In this document: positions 1-9,723 of the stretch, piece after piece
Layout: every line of letters starts with the position of its first letter
Position numbering within the stretch: the first letter of the stretch is position 1
Notes under the pieces: generated by a model
Database searches by the model: none
What the model saw: only the letters and a program-made list of their open reading frames with translations
Told to the model about the DNA's origin: nothing
NCBI GenBank assembly: GCA_020719165.1
Contig: DYQT01000005.1
Span: forward strand, 1-39,658
Length of the DNA: 39,658 bases
Direction: 5' to 3'
Source: Draconibacterium orientale
GTDB taxonomy: Bacteria; Bacteroidota; Bacteroidia; Bacteroidales; FEN-979
Program-made: the position numbers and the translations under genes

Positions 1-37
1 CGTTTTTTATCCTATTTTTGTTAACTAAACGACATTG

Positions 38-69
38 ATTCGTAATTCGTAATTCGTAATTCGTAATTC
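38..69. repeat. 7-bp tandem repeat (ATTCGTA, about 4.6 copies)
   Basis: The unit ATTCGTA occurs four times head to tail at 38-65, followed by a partial copy (ATTC) that ends just before the stop codon of the citrate synthase gene at 71-73. It is a simple microsatellite in the 3' flank of that gene. No hairpin or T-tract is visible here, so it does not look like a terminator. Copy number could vary between strains by slippage. Confidence 0.9.
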
Positions 70-70
70 C

Positions 71-1417
71 CTACCGTTCCTCCAACGGAATATAACTCCT
101 CGGCGGCTCAACAGTCTTATATGCCGGTCGAATAATCCTTCTACCGCTGATCATCTCTTCCAGCCGGTGTGCGCACCATCCGCTGATGCGGGAGATGGCA
201 AACAAAGGGGTATAAAGTTCCTTTGGGATCTTCAGACATTCATACACAAACCCGGAATAAAAATCAACATTGGGAGAGATAAGCTTATCCTGGGTACCTT
301 TGAATTCATAGAAAATTTCAGGTCCGATCCGCTCAATTGCTTCATAAAGCGCCATCTCATCTTCCCTGCCTTTTTCAATGGACAGCAACCGTGCTTTTTC
401 TTTCAGCAGGATTGCCCTTGGATCTGAAACAGTATACACGGCATGACCGAATCCATAGATCAGACCGGTTTTATCGTGCACCTCTTTGCGGGTGATTTTG
501 CGCAGATACTCAGCCACTTCATTATCGTTGGCCCAATTTTTTACATTGGCTTTGATGTTATCCATCATGTCCATCACCTGGAGGTTGGCGCCACCATGCA
601 GGGGCCCTTTCAGTGAGCCAATGGCTGCAACAATGGCCGAATAGGTGTCGGTGCCACTTGAACTTACAACACGCGTGGTAAAGGTGGAATTGTTACCGCC
701 ACTGTGCTCTGCATGTAAAACCAACGAAAGATCAAGCAGTTCGGCCTCCAGTGCAGTGTAGTCATTTCCCTTAAGCATGTAAAGGAAGTTGGCTGCCGTA
801 CTTAACTTCTTGTCGGGATACCGCACGGTAAGGGTGTCGTAATAAATCAGGTGGCGCATCGAATGATAGGAGTAAACCGCAATCGTCGAAATCTTGGCAA
901 TCAGACTGATCGATTGCCTCAGTATGTTTTCAATAGAGGTGTCATCTGCTTTTTCATCCAGGGTATAAAGAGCAAGGATTGATCGTGCAAGCATGTTCAT
1001 AATGTCCTTGCCCTTCATTGTAAGGATCATGTCGCGGTTGAAATTCTCGGGAAGCGCCCGCATTTCGGCCAAAGCCGTTGAAAACTTATCAAGCTCCTCT
1101 TTCACTGGCAGCCGGCCAAACAGCAACAGGAATACGGTTTCATCAAAACCCGGTCGCTTTGCAGCCTGGCAGCCGTGAACCAGGTCGCGGATATCTATTC
1201 CGCGGTAAATCAATTTGCCATCAATGGCTTCAAGTTTATCATTTATTTTTTCATAACCTACCACGCTGCCAACACGCGTAAGGCCAACGAGCACGCCGGT
1301 GTGATCTGCATTCCGCAGGCCCCGCTTGACATCAAATTGCTTGAATAAACTCTCTTGAATGGTACAGGATTCATCGGTCAGTTTTGCCAGATCCTGAAGA
1401 AAATTATCTATGATCAT
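71..1417 (-). CDS. gltA: Citrate synthase
   Basis: Condenses oxaloacetate with acetyl-CoA to give citrate, the entry step of the citric acid cycle, in the cytoplasm. The 448-residue product has the catalytic triad expected of the family: His274 in LHGGAN, His325 in GFGHAVY, and Asp385 in NVDFYSG. A histidine-rich HAEHSGG segment lies near residue 235. It is somewhat longer than the E. coli enzyme because of an N-terminal extension of about 50 residues, as seen in Bacteroidetes homologues. The ATG at 1417 lies 11 bp after the aconitase stop codon, so acn and gltA very probably share a transcript. No separate promoter is visible in that gap. A 2-methylcitrate synthase activity cannot be excluded from sequence, but the acn/icd neighbourhood favours the citric-acid-cycle enzyme. 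Confidence 0.95.
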   Translation of the reverse strand: MIIDNFLQDLAKLTDESCTIQESLFKQFDVKRGLRNADHTGVLVGLTRVGSVVGYEKINDKLEAIDGKLIYRGIDIRDLVHGCQAAKRPGFDETVFLLLFGRLPVKEELDKFSTALAEMRALPENFNRDMILTMKGKDIMNMLARSILALYTLDEKADDTSIENILRQSISLIAKISTIAVYSYHSMRHLIYYDTLTVRYPDKKLSTAANFLYMLKGNDYTALEAELLDLSLVLHAEHSGGNNSTFTTRVVSSSGTDTYSAIVAAIGSLKGPLHGGANLQVMDMMDNIKANVKNWANDNEVAEYLRKITRKEVHDKTGLIYGFGHAVYTVSDPRAILLKEKARLLSIEKGREDEMALYEAIERIGPEIFYEFKGTQDKLISPNVDFYSGFVYECLKIPKELYTPLFAISRISGWCAHRLEEMISGRRIIRPAYKTVEPPRSYIPLEER

Positions 1418-1428
1418 GTTTCTTGGTT

Positions 1429-3687
1429 TTAAAGGGTTTTCATGTAATTAAGGGCGCTGCCTGCCTTGAACCAATGGATTTGCAGGTCGCTGTAGCTATG
1501 ATTTATGGTAATCTCTTCCTGTGTGTGATCCGCGTGGTGGAGAACCAACACCAAGGGGCTGCCCGGCTTAAACGATTCCAGTCCAAGCAGATCGAATAGG
1601 TCGTCTTCCCTGATTTTGGCGTAATCATCACCGTTGGCAAACGTAAGTGCCAGCATGCCTTGCTTTTTCAGGTTGGTCTCGTGGATCCGGGCAAATGACT
1701 TGACTAAAACGGCTGTAACGCCCAAATGGCGCGGCTCCATGGCAGCATGCTCGCGGGATGATCCTTCACCGTAATTCTCATCTCCTACGATCATCGTTGC
1801 GATGCCTTTGGCTTTGTAATACCGCGCTGTTTTTGAAACCTCGCCATATTCTCCTGTTTCCGCATTTTTAACAGCATTGGTCTTCTCATTGAAAAAGTTC
1901 ACTGCACCCATCAGGAGGTTGTTCGAGATGTTGTCAAGATGACCGCGAAATTTCAACCATGGGCCGGCCATGGATATATGATCAGTGGTGCATTTTCCTT
2001 TGGCTTTGATCAGCAATCGGATCCCGTGCATCTCTTTCCCATTCCAGGGTGCAAAAGGTTCAAGGAGTTGCAGCCTGTCGGAATCCGGACTCACACTCAC
2101 CACTACCGCAGCTGCGTTCGCAGGAGGGGCAAGATAACCAGGATCCTTTACCTCAAATCCCTTCAATGGCAACTCTTCACCTTTTGGCTCGTCAAGTGTT
2201 ACCTGCTCACCGTTCTCATTAACCAGAAAATCAGTTAAAGGGTTGAATGTAAGGCTCCCTGCAAGGGTTAGCGCGGTAACGATCTCCGGTGATGCAATAA
2301 AACTATGGGTTCCGGCATTGCCATCATTCCGTTTGGCAAAATTCCGGTTAAATGAATTCAGAATGGAATTCTTGCGATCGGGGTTGTCCATTTTGCGAGA
2401 CCACTGTCCGATGCATGGGCCACATGCATTGGCCATGATCACCCCGCCGATGTTGTCAAATACCTCTAACAAGCCATCTCGCTCACAGGTGTAACGAATC
2501 TGCTCTGAACCCGGGGTGACGATAAACGCCGACTTCACTTTCAGCTTCTTTTCCCCTGCCTGCCTGGCCACTGATGCTGCCCGGGATATGTCTTCATACG
2601 AGGAGTTCGTGCATGAACCGATTAACCCGACTTCAAGAGTTTCCGGGTAGTTGTTCTCCTTGACAAATGCCTTGAATTCCGTAATCGGATGCGCGATGTC
2701 CGGTGAAAATGGACCATTGATGTGTGGTTCAACCGTCGAAAGATCTATCCTGATGAAATGATCATAATATAATTCAGGATTTGCAAGGACTTCCGGGTCG
2801 GGTGACAGATATCCGGCATAGTTATCGGCAAGCGCAGAAACCTCTGCCCGTCCGGTGGCATCAAGATAAGCTTTCATTTTTGCATCATAGGTGAAAACAG
2901 AACAGGTGGCGCCGATCTCGGCCCCCATGTTGCAAATCGTTCCCTTACCTGTACAGGAGAGAGATTTCGCTCCTTCACCAAAATACTCTACGATAAAACC
3001 TGTTCCCCCTTTGACCGTGAGAATGCCAGCGATTTTCAAAATAACATCCTTGGCAGAAGCCCAGCCATTGAGCTTTCCCGTAAGTTCAATGCCCATGATT
3101 TTTGGCATTTTCAACTCCAGGGGCATGCCCGACATCACATCCACGGCATCGGCGCCGCCAACACCAATAGCAACCATACCCAGTCCTCCGGCATTTGGCG
3201 TATGCGAATCTGTTCCAATCATCATGGCTCCGGGAAAGGCATAGTTTTCAAAAATAACCTGATGGATAATCCCGGCCCCGGGCTTCCAGAAACCAATGCC
3301 GTATTTGGCCGATACGGTTTCCAGAAAGTCATAAACCTCCTTGTTTTGGACCATCGCGGTAGCAAGGTCGGTTTTTACACCAAGCTGTGCCTGAATGAGG
3401 TGGTCGCAATGCACGGTTGAAGGAACAGCTGCACTGTCGCGGCCTGCAGTCATAAATTGCAGAAGCGCCATCTGTGCAGTGGCATCCTGCATGGCTACCC
3501 GGTCGGGTAAAAAGTTGACATAATCTACTCCCCTGTGGTAGGGCTCCGATGGATTTAAATCGAATAAATGTCCGTATAGAATCTTTTCTGTAAGTGTCAG
3601 AGGCTTGTCAAGCAATTCTTTTGCCTGGGAAACACCTTTGGTGATTTTCTCGTATGTGCGATGTATTGATTTGATATCTAATAACAT
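1429..3687 (-). CDS. acn: Aconitate hydratase, mitochondrial type
   Basis: Isomerises citrate to isocitrate through cis-aconitate using a [4Fe-4S] cluster. The 752-residue protein carries the three cluster ligands: Cys359 in GSCTNSS, and Cys422 and Cys425 in [10 protein letters not shown]. The N-terminal segment with [18 protein letters not shown] and [14 protein letters not shown], together with the length, matches the mitochondrial-like aconitase class (known from Bacteroides fragilis) rather than AcnA/IRP or AcnB. The swivel domain with the [15 protein letters not shown] motif is complete. It is the first gene of an acn-gltA operon and is divergent from the synthetase-fusion gene, with 117 bp between the two starts. 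A weak promoter-like TACATTTA lies on the minus strand at 3740-3733. Confidence 0.96.
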   Translation of the reverse strand: MLLDIKSIHRTYEKITKGVSQAKELLDKPLTLTEKILYGHLFDLNPSEPYHRGVDYVNFLPDRVAMQDATAQMALLQFMTAGRDSAAVPSTVHCDHLIQAQLGVKTDLATAMVQNKEVYDFLETVSAKYGIGFWKPGAGIIHQVIFENYAFPGAMMIGTDSHTPNAGGLGMVAIGVGGADAVDVMSGMPLELKMPKIMGIELTGKLNGWASAKDVILKIAGILTVKGGTGFIVEYFGEGAKSLSCTGKGTICNMGAEIGATCSVFTYDAKMKAYLDATGRAEVSALADNYAGYLSPDPEVLANPELYYDHFIRIDLSTVEPHINGPFSPDIAHPITEFKAFVKENNYPETLEVGLIGSCTNSSYEDISRAASVARQAGEKKLKVKSAFIVTPGSEQIRYTCERDGLLEVFDNIGGVIMANACGPCIGQWSRKMDNPDRKNSILNSFNRNFAKRNDGNAGTHSFIASPEIVTALTLAGSLTFNPLTDFLVNENGEQVTLDEPKGEELPLKGFEVKDPGYLAPPANAAAVVVSVSPDSDRLQLLEPFAPWNGKEMHGIRLLIKAKGKCTTDHISMAGPWLKFRGHLDNISNNLLMGAVNFFNEKTNAVKNAETGEYGEVSKTARYYKAKGIATMIVGDENYGEGSSREHAAMEPRHLGVTAVLVKSFARIHETNLKKQGMLALTFANGDDYAKIREDDLFDLLGLESFKPGSPLVLVLHHADHTQEEITINHSYSDLQIHWFKAGSALNYMKTL

Positions 3688-3756
3688 AAATAGTTTATTT
3701 GTGTGGTAACGTAATCGATATATTTAGAAGTTTAAATGTAAAGGTATTTATTAAAA

Positions 3757-3776
3757 ATAACGTTATAAATTTATAA
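3757..3776. promoter_or_regulatory. Overlapping palindromes in the acn/fusion divergent intergenic region
   Basis: Two perfect palindromes overlap here: ATAACGTTAT at 3757-3766 and TTATAAATTTATAA at 3763-3776. They lie in the 117-bp AT-rich region between the divergent starts of acn and the 1529-residue fusion gene. They could be an operator serving both genes, but chance palindromes are common in such AT-rich DNA, so this is only a candidate. Confidence 0.3.
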
Positions 3777-3804
3777 AAAATTTCAACCTCAAACCAATTT
3801 TCAC

Positions 3805-6800
3805 ATGATGGACCTCGAAATGCTCCTCGAAAAATGGATGGTCTCTGGTAAACCAGCTTCTGAAAGCCATAAAATTGCTGTCAAAATTCTCACAGAATCA
3901 GAGAATGTTTTCTGCAAACAGCAGGAGCGCCAATTATCTCATACCTTCTGGTTCAACTTTCTCGATACAACAAAAAATACTGCATTTCTGAAGGCATTAG
4001 ATTCTGACACTAACCGGAAGCGGTGGACTGAGGTCGTTTTCAGGCTCCTGCAATACACCAATTATAATCTGCGAAACATGATGGAACAGCGGGTTGCTGA
4101 ACATCCCGCCTATGTGTTGTTTAAAGATATGTCGTCGGCAGGTGCTATTGAATGGACCTACGAACAAATTTATCGCCACCTGAGGGAAATCGCAAGTGTG
4201 TTTTATAGAGCCGGTTCTGATGCACCCCGGGTAGCCTTTTATACAGAAAACTGCCTGGAAGGGGCATGTACCGACCTGGCATGCCTCATGTTCGATATTT
4301 ACGACACACCTGTCAGTCCACACTTCAAAATCGATGTATTGCTTCATATTTTCAATGAATTAAAGATCAATATTGCACTGGCCGATACGGAAGAACGAAT
4401 AATGATGCTCCAACAGCTCAGGGGAAAAGCAGATGTAAAATTTTCTATTTATTCACTGCAGGCAGCTACAGCTAAAACAAAGGATGTTCCCAGCCTGGTG
4501 GAGGAGTGCAAGAAAATTTCGCGATGGGATATGGATGCGATCCTTGGAAATCTTCCTTTCAAACCAAACAACCAGGTGGCCACAACCATGTTTACTTCAG
4601 GCAGCACCGGATTACCCAAAGGCGTTTCGTTCTCCATCTACAATATCATTTCAAAAAGATTTGCCCGGGCAGCTGCGTTACCTGAAGTAGGAGAGGAGGT
4701 GTTTCTGTGTTACCTGCCTCTTTTTCATACGTTTGGCAGATACCTGGAGATGACGGGTACCATATTTTGGAACGGTACTTACGTCTTTGCCGGTAATACT
4801 TCCACCGAAACTTTGCTCTCTTTGTTCCCAAAAATCAACCCCTCCGGTTTTATCAGTATCCCCCTCCGGTGGCAGGAACTCTTTGACCGGTGTCAGGAAC
4901 GAATCAGTCTTGTTGGCAGTGATGACCTTCGCGAGCAGGCAGTTCGGGAGGTGGTTGGACACAGATTGCATTGGGGTTTGTCGGCAGCAGGGTATTTGGA
5001 TCCTGAAGTCTTCAGGTTTTTCAATCACCACGGGATACATCTGAACAGTGGATTCGGCATGACCGAGGCTACCGGGGGAATCACCATGACACCACCAGGA
5101 AAATATAAAGATTTTACAGTAGGAATGCCATTGCCAGGCGTCCAAACCAGGCTCTCGGGTGGTTCTGAACTTGAGATCAGCGGACATTATATCGGGCGCT
5201 ATCTTGAACAGGTAGGTCCCGGCGATTTCATCCCCTATCCGGTATCACCCGAAACCGACCAGTGGCTTTCGACTGGCGATGTTTTTAAAATTTCCGCGGA
5301 TGGATATTACCAAATCGTCGACCGGGTGAAGGATATTTATAAAAACAACCGTGGTCAAACAGTTGCTCCACAGGTTGTTGAAAAGAAGTTTAATAAAGTC
5401 CCTGGCATCCAAAACGTATTTCTTGTGGGCGACAACCGCCCTTACAACGTGCTGCTCATCGTTCCCGATAAAACCGATTCAATTTTCAATGCCTTGAATG
5501 ATGGCAATATTGAAGAATACTTTCACCAAATCGTCATGGCTGCGAACATGGATGTGGCACCTTACGAAAGGGTAATTAATTATACATTGCTCGATCGTGA
5601 CTTTAGCAGTGAAAAAGGAGAACTCACACCCAAAGGTTCTTTTAACCGGAAGACGATCGAAGTTAATTTTAAAGAGATCATCGAGTCGCTGTATCAAAGT
5701 AACATGGTGCAAATTAATGCCGGCGATTTTACAATTTCAATTCCAAAATGGTTTTTTCGCGACCTTGGCATCCTGGAAACTGATATTCGGTATGATCGCA
5801 ACTGGCTGATTAACCGTCATAACGGGTCAACTTTATATGTCAGGAAAACCAAAGGGAAATGGTTTCAACTCGGGAATTTAAAATACCATATTGAGTCGTC
5901 CAACATTGATCTCGGACTTTTAAGCCGTCAGCCAAAAATATGGATAGGTAACCCGGCAATGATCACTTTTTGTCCGGTAAAAGAGGGGTGGGACATGCCC
6001 ATGCACGGAGTCTCCCCAAGTGTTTACCTGCCAGGTTTCAAACAAATAGATGTCAAGCATTTCCCGGTTATTAAATCTGTTCGCGATCAGCAATTGATTG
6101 AGGTGAATCAACTGCTTTTTCGCAGTTTTTTTAGCCCGCTGGATGAAGCATACAAAGCGACAGATGAACTTGGGAAAATATTGATCCATGCCGAACCCCG
6201 GCTGGCGGTTGTTCTCCGGCACAGGCTTGAATCCCTTGCCTATCATCCGGAGGAGGAGATTCGTTGTCTTGCCTACCGTCTCATTCTGCTGAAGGCGCCA
6301 AATCCCGAGGATATTCAGAATATGCCATCCTTTATTGAATCAGGTCTCTCGTTTCTCAACGAAAAATCAATCAAAGAGATCGCCTCAGGGAATTTCGGCA
6401 AGCACCGGCTCGATGCGCTGAAGCAACGACTTTACTGGTACCGGACACATCTGCGTTGGCCGGCTTCAAAAAAACATCAGCGGGCATTTGGTGATGTGCT
6501 TGAAATGTTATACAACTTTGCAGTAATGCATCTTGAGTATTATGTTCCCGTCCGGGCCGAACTTTCGCGGTGGATTCTGCATAAACGGGATGGCAATCTT
6601 TCAAGAAAAGCGGAAAAATTATTCTATTCACTGGCGGCTGTTTTTGAGAAGGAGATGAATCAGAAATCGCACCGTACCAACTTGTCAGAGTGGAAGTCAA
6701 AGCTGGTTTTCGAACATGGTGTTTCCGATGTGGAAAAGCAACGCATTACCAAAATATTTCAGACAACCTCTTTCCTGAAGGAGAGCATCATATTGACATT

Positions 6801-8394
6801 TAATGAAAATGACTTTGATTTGAAGAATGTTGTTGACAAGGGAATCTGGATATTGCGGCTGCTCGCGTTTAAGGAGTTCAAACATTACCGGCTTGCCATA
6901 AATACCGTTGAAGGCAAACATTTTGATCTGCACATGGTTTTAAGCGAAAATCCCGATTTCAGGCCGCGGCCTGAAACGTTTTACTGGTTAGCTTCTTTGG
7001 CTGGGTTCCCTTACGGGCCGGCTGTGGCGCCAATGCTCGGCAGCAGCAGGCCAAATCTTGGTGTTTTAACCACCCAGTATATCGGAGGCCTCACAACATG
7101 GGATAAGATTCGGGAATTGTCCGAAATCCACCGTTCCTCAGGATTTATCAAAGGTAATGTTTGGAAAAAGATATTCATCAAATCTTTTGCCGTAATTTTT
7201 AAAGCCTGGCATCATAGTGGTTACCAGATTGTTCCGGGTGCCATATCCCCGGCAAATGTGGCAATTCCTGAGATGGATTTTCGTGAAAGCGCCGTCATTT
7301 TATCACTTTCCGGATGGTCTGAATATAAAAATACCTTGTCGCTGATCGAACCGATGCTTCAGGATTATTACTGTAAAACTGCCTCTATATATCCATGGTG
7401 CCGGAGCCAGCTCGATGTATCCTGGATTTTTGATGCCTGTATCGAAGCGCTGGGTAAGGAGGAAGCCTCTGTGTTTCTGCGAAAATTACAGCATGACCTT
7501 AAATCAAAATCGGTGACCTGTTTCGACACCACAGAGTTCAAAGTACATGTTGATCTTTATCTGAAAAATTCCGATAAACGCTACTATTTACCTGTTGCTT
7601 TGTTTAGTGCGATTGATCAGTACCAGGATTGGTACAAAATGAACCCGCTTACCACGGCAGCAGCCCGCGAACAAATTTGTATTGAGCTGCTCGAACTATT
7701 TAAACTGCACCAATATGCAGAACTTGTGCGGTATTTTCTTTATCGGCATACCTTTTTTTCAAATTCCCCGGATGAGATACATACTGCTTTCGAAAAGCTG
7801 TTGTTACGCATGGAAGAGCAGCCTGACGGAATGGCGATTCAGTTGATTGAACTTTCCGATCTTCAATCATGCCTGCATGATCCTGATGATAAAAATGTTT
7901 TTAGCCGGATGGTATTTCCGCGCCTGCAGGGCGAACAGGGTTTCGATTTGATGAAAATCGGTGAAAATCAAAAGGAACATCTTGTCGTTCGATTCCCGTT
8001 CCAGGACAAGTCGGGCAGAAACTTTATGCTGAGAGAACCAGTTTCAGCGCGTGAAATTGGACAGTTGTATCAGCTTTTTTTTCGGGAGAATTATCCCAAG
8101 GAGATTTCTGATACCGATCATCAGTTCGTGCTGATCGACGACGATGAAAAAATTGTTGGAGGTATGACCTTCCGATACATTGAAGACAACAACATTTTGC
8201 TTGATGGTCTTGTGGTCAATTCAACACTGCATGGCAAAGGCATCGCCTCAAGCATGATTGAAAATTTCTTTGCGAGCATGGCCGCCCGGGGTGTAGGGGT
8301 CGTTAAAGCGCACTTTCTTTTTGGAAACTATTATCTGAAACATTTCTTTGAGGTGGACAAGAAATGGGGAGCGCTCATAAAGAACTTAAAATAG
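3805..8394 (+). CDS. Fusion protein: acyl-CoA synthetase-like (ANL) + kinase-like region + GNAT acetyltransferase
   Basis: The 1529-residue product has at least three parts. Residues about 90-640 form an adenylate-forming (ANL) domain: the AMP-binding loop TSGSTGLPKG is at 264-273, the STGD motif ends at Asp492, DRVKDIYKNN starts at 506, and the C-terminal TPKGS lysine is Lys610. This layout resembles long-chain acyl-CoA synthetases that activate a carboxylate with ATP. Residues about 640-930 are undefined and helix-rich. Residues about 1040-1170 resemble a protein-kinase fold, with a hinge-like VLTTQYIGG followed by PGAISPANVAI at 1144-1154. In that segment a kinase catalytic HGD would be replaced by Pro-Gly-Ala while Asn1151 is kept. 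Residues about 1414-1529 are a GNAT acetyltransferase with an acetyl-CoA loop near HGKGIA (1476-1481). No signal peptide is visible, so it is probably cytoplasmic. ATG codons occur at both 3805 and 3808. The substrate is unknown. The ANL and GNAT calls are firm; the kinase-like call is inference. Confidence 0.85.
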   Translation: MMDLEMLLEKWMVSGKPASESHKIAVKILTESENVFCKQQERQLSHTFWFNFLDTTKNTAFLKALDSDTNRKRWTEVVFRLLQYTNYNLRNMMEQRVAEHPAYVLFKDMSSAGAIEWTYEQIYRHLREIASVFYRAGSDAPRVAFYTENCLEGACTDLACLMFDIYDTPVSPHFKIDVLLHIFNELKINIALADTEERIMMLQQLRGKADVKFSIYSLQAATAKTKDVPSLVEECKKISRWDMDAILGNLPFKPNNQVATTMFTSGSTGLPKGVSFSIYNIISKRFARAAALPEVGEEVFLCYLPLFHTFGRYLEMTGTIFWNGTYVFAGNTSTETLLSLFPKINPSGFISIPLRWQELFDRCQERISLVGSDDLREQAVREVVGHRLHWGLSAAGYLDPEVFRFFNHHGIHLNSGFGMTEATGGITMTPPGKYKDFTVGMPLPGVQTRLSGGSELEISGHYIGRYLEQVGPGDFIPYPVSPETDQWLSTGDVFKISADGYYQIVDRVKDIYKNNRGQTVAPQVVEKKFNKVPGIQNVFLVGDNRPYNVLLIVPDKTDSIFNALNDGNIEEYFHQIVMAANMDVAPYERVINYTLLDRDFSSEKGELTPKGSFNRKTIEVNFKEIIESLYQSNMVQINAGDFTISIPKWFFRDLGILETDIRYDRNWLINRHNGSTLYVRKTKGKWFQLGNLKYHIESSNIDLGLLSRQPKIWIGNPAMITFCPVKEGWDMPMHGVSPSVYLPGFKQIDVKHFPVIKSVRDQQLIEVNQLLFRSFFSPLDEAYKATDELGKILIHAEPRLAVVLRHRLESLAYHPEEEIRCLAYRLILLKAPNPEDIQNMPSFIESGLSFLNEKSIKEIASGNFGKHRLDALKQRLYWYRTHLRWPASKKHQRAFGDVLEMLYNFAVMHLEYYVPVRAELSRWILHKRDGNLSRKAEKLFYSLAAVFEKEMNQKSHRTNLSEWKSKLVFEHGVSDVEKQRITKIFQTTSFLKESIILTFNENDFDLKNVVDKGIWILRLLAFKEFKHYRLAINTVEGKHFDLHMVLSENPDFRPRPETFYWLASLAGFPYGPAVAPMLGSSRPNLGVLTTQYIGGLTTWDKIRELSEIHRSSGFIKGNVWKKIFIKSFAVIFKAWHHSGYQIVPGAISPANVAIPEMDFRESAVILSLSGWSEYKNTLSLIEPMLQDYYCKTASIYPWCRSQLDVSWIFDACIEALGKEEASVFLRKLQHDLKSKSVTCFDTTEFKVHVDLYLKNSDKRYYLPVALFSAIDQYQDWYKMNPLTTAAAREQICIELLELFKLHQYAELVRYFLYRHTFFSNSPDEIHTAFEKLLLRMEEQPDGMAIQLIELSDLQSCLHDPDDKNVFSRMVFPRLQGEQGFDLMKIGENQKEHLVVRFPFQDKSGRNFMLREPVSAREIGQLYQLFFRENYPKEISDTDHQFVLIDDDEKIVGGMTFRYIEDNNILLDGLVVNSTLHGKGIASSMIENFFASMAARGVGVVKAHFLFGNYYLKHFFEVDKKWGALIKNLK

Positions 8395-8397
8395 TTG

Positions 8398-8405
8398 TAA
8401 TTTTG
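8398..8405 (+). promoter_or_regulatory. Promoter -7 box (TAATTTTG) for icd
   Basis: TAATTTTG matches the Bacteroidetes -7 consensus TAnnTTTG. It starts 4 bp after the stop codon of the fusion gene and lies 46 bp before the icd ATG, so icd probably has its own promoter. No convincing -33 TTG is placed at the usual distance. Confidence 0.55.
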
Positions 8406-8451
8406 CACTTTGATTTTCTATTTTGATTTCACACACACTAACTTATATATT

Positions 8452-9723
8452 ATGAACGGAGAAAAAATTACCCTGATCAACGGAAAACTCAATGTTCCCG
8501 ATAATCCAGTTATCCCTTTTATTATTGGTGACGGAACCGGTCCCGACATCTGGCATTCCAGTGTACGGGTTTTGGATGCTGCTGTTGAAAAGGCATATGC
8601 AGGTAAGCGGAAAATAGCATGGCGTGAGGTTTTAGCGGGCGAAAAGGCATTCACGCAAACCGGCGAATGGCTCCCTCAGGAAACCCTCGATGTTATTCAT
8701 GAATATCTCGTGGCCATTAAAGGGCCACTCACTACACCGGTTGGAGGCGGAATCCGGTCGCTGAACGTTGCCTTGCGCCAGATACTTGACCTCTATACCT
8801 GTGTCAGACCTGTTCGCTATTTCGCGGGTGTTCCCTCGCCGGTTAAGCATCCGGAAACAACCGATATGGTTATCTTTCGTGAGAACTCTGAGGATATTTA
8901 TGCCGGTATTGAATGGATGCAGGGAACCCCTGAAGTGGAAAAAGTCATTAAATTTCTGATTGGCGAAATGGGAGTGAAAAAAATTCGTTTTCCTGAAACC
9001 TCCTCTATCGGCATTAAACCAGTATCTAAAGAAGGAACAGAGCGATTGGTGAGGGCTGCAATTCTGTTCGCAATAACCCATCATAAACCATCTGTTACGC
9101 TGGTGCACAAAGGCAATATCATGAAATTTACCGAAGGGCAATTCAAACAATGGGGTTACGAACTTGCTGAACGGGAATTTAGTGATAAGGTGTTTACCTG
9201 GCTTACCTATGATAAAATCAAAGCATCCGAGGGCGAAATCGCTGCTGAGAAAGCACAACAAGAGGCAGTTGCCGGCGGGAAAATCATTGTCAAAGATGTT
9301 ATTGCCGATGCCTTCCTGCAGCAGATACTCACACGGCCTGCCGAATATTCAGTTATTGCGACCCTTAACCTCAATGGTGATTACATCTCAGATGCACTGG
9401 CTGCCATTGTAGGAGGTATTGGAATTGCCCCGGGTGCCAATATCAACTACATCACCGGACATGCGGTTTTTGAAGCTACCCATGGAACAGCACCGAAATA
9501 TGCAGGAAAAGATCAGGTAAATCCCGGATCGGTTATATTATCAGGTGTGATGATGCTCGAATATATGGGCTGGAATGAGGCCGCAAAGATGATCGTCAAG
9601 GGTCTTGAAGGAGCAATTAAGAACAAACGTGTAACTTACGATTTCGAAAGGCTCATGGAAGGTGCAACAAAACTTAAATGTTCTGAATTCGGAACCGAAA
9701 TTATTGCAAATATGCAGGCCTAA
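8452..9723 (+). CDS. icd: NADP-type isocitrate dehydrogenase
   Basis: Oxidatively decarboxylates isocitrate to 2-oxoglutarate, completing with acn and gltA the oxidative branch that feeds glutamate synthesis. From the ATG at 8452 the protein has 423 residues, close to the E. coli Icd length. A TTG at 8410 would add 14 residues with no family support. Visible family features are [10 protein letters not shown] near the N-terminus, the substrate loop [12 protein letters not shown] with Ser103 (the position phosphorylated by AceK in E. coli), [15 protein letters not shown], and the C-terminal cofactor region with [20 protein letters not shown]. The stop codon overlaps the stop codon of the convergent porP/sprF-like gene by three bases, leaving no room for a separate terminator. 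Confidence 0.96.
   Translation: MNGEKITLINGKLNVPDNPVIPFIIGDGTGPDIWHSSVRVLDAAVEKAYAGKRKIAWREVLAGEKAFTQTGEWLPQETLDVIHEYLVAIKGPLTTPVGGGIRSLNVALRQILDLYTCVRPVRYFAGVPSPVKHPETTDMVIFRENSEDIYAGIEWMQGTPEVEKVIKFLIGEMGVKKIRFPETSSIGIKPVSKEGTERLVRAAILFAITHHKPSVTLVHKGNIMKFTEGQFKQWGYELAEREFSDKVFTWLTYDKIKASEGEIAAEKAQQEAVAGGKIIVKDVIADAFLQQILTRPAEYSVIATLNLNGDYISDALAAIVGGIGIAPGANINYITGHAVFEATHGTAPKYAGKDQVNPGSVILSGVMMLEYMGWNEAAKMIVKGLEGAIKNKRVTYDFERLMEGATKLKCSEFGTEIIANMQA

Noticed and set aside
4678-5187. A 169-codon minus-strand frame opposite the ANL domain
   Set aside because: It is antisense to clear ANL motifs, and its composition (many Trp, Cys and Ser codons without pattern) looks non-coding.
6925-7320. 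Isocitrate dehydrogenase kinase/phosphatase (AceK) beside icd
   Set aside because: The kinase-like stretch is attractive next to icd with its conserved Ser103, but no AceK sequence motif was recognised and the catalytic His/Asp positions appear lost.
8632-9261. A 209-codon open frame on the minus strand opposite icd
   Set aside because: It lies wholly antisense to the well-conserved icd gene and its translation shows no family-like motif or signal peptide; it is a shadow frame.
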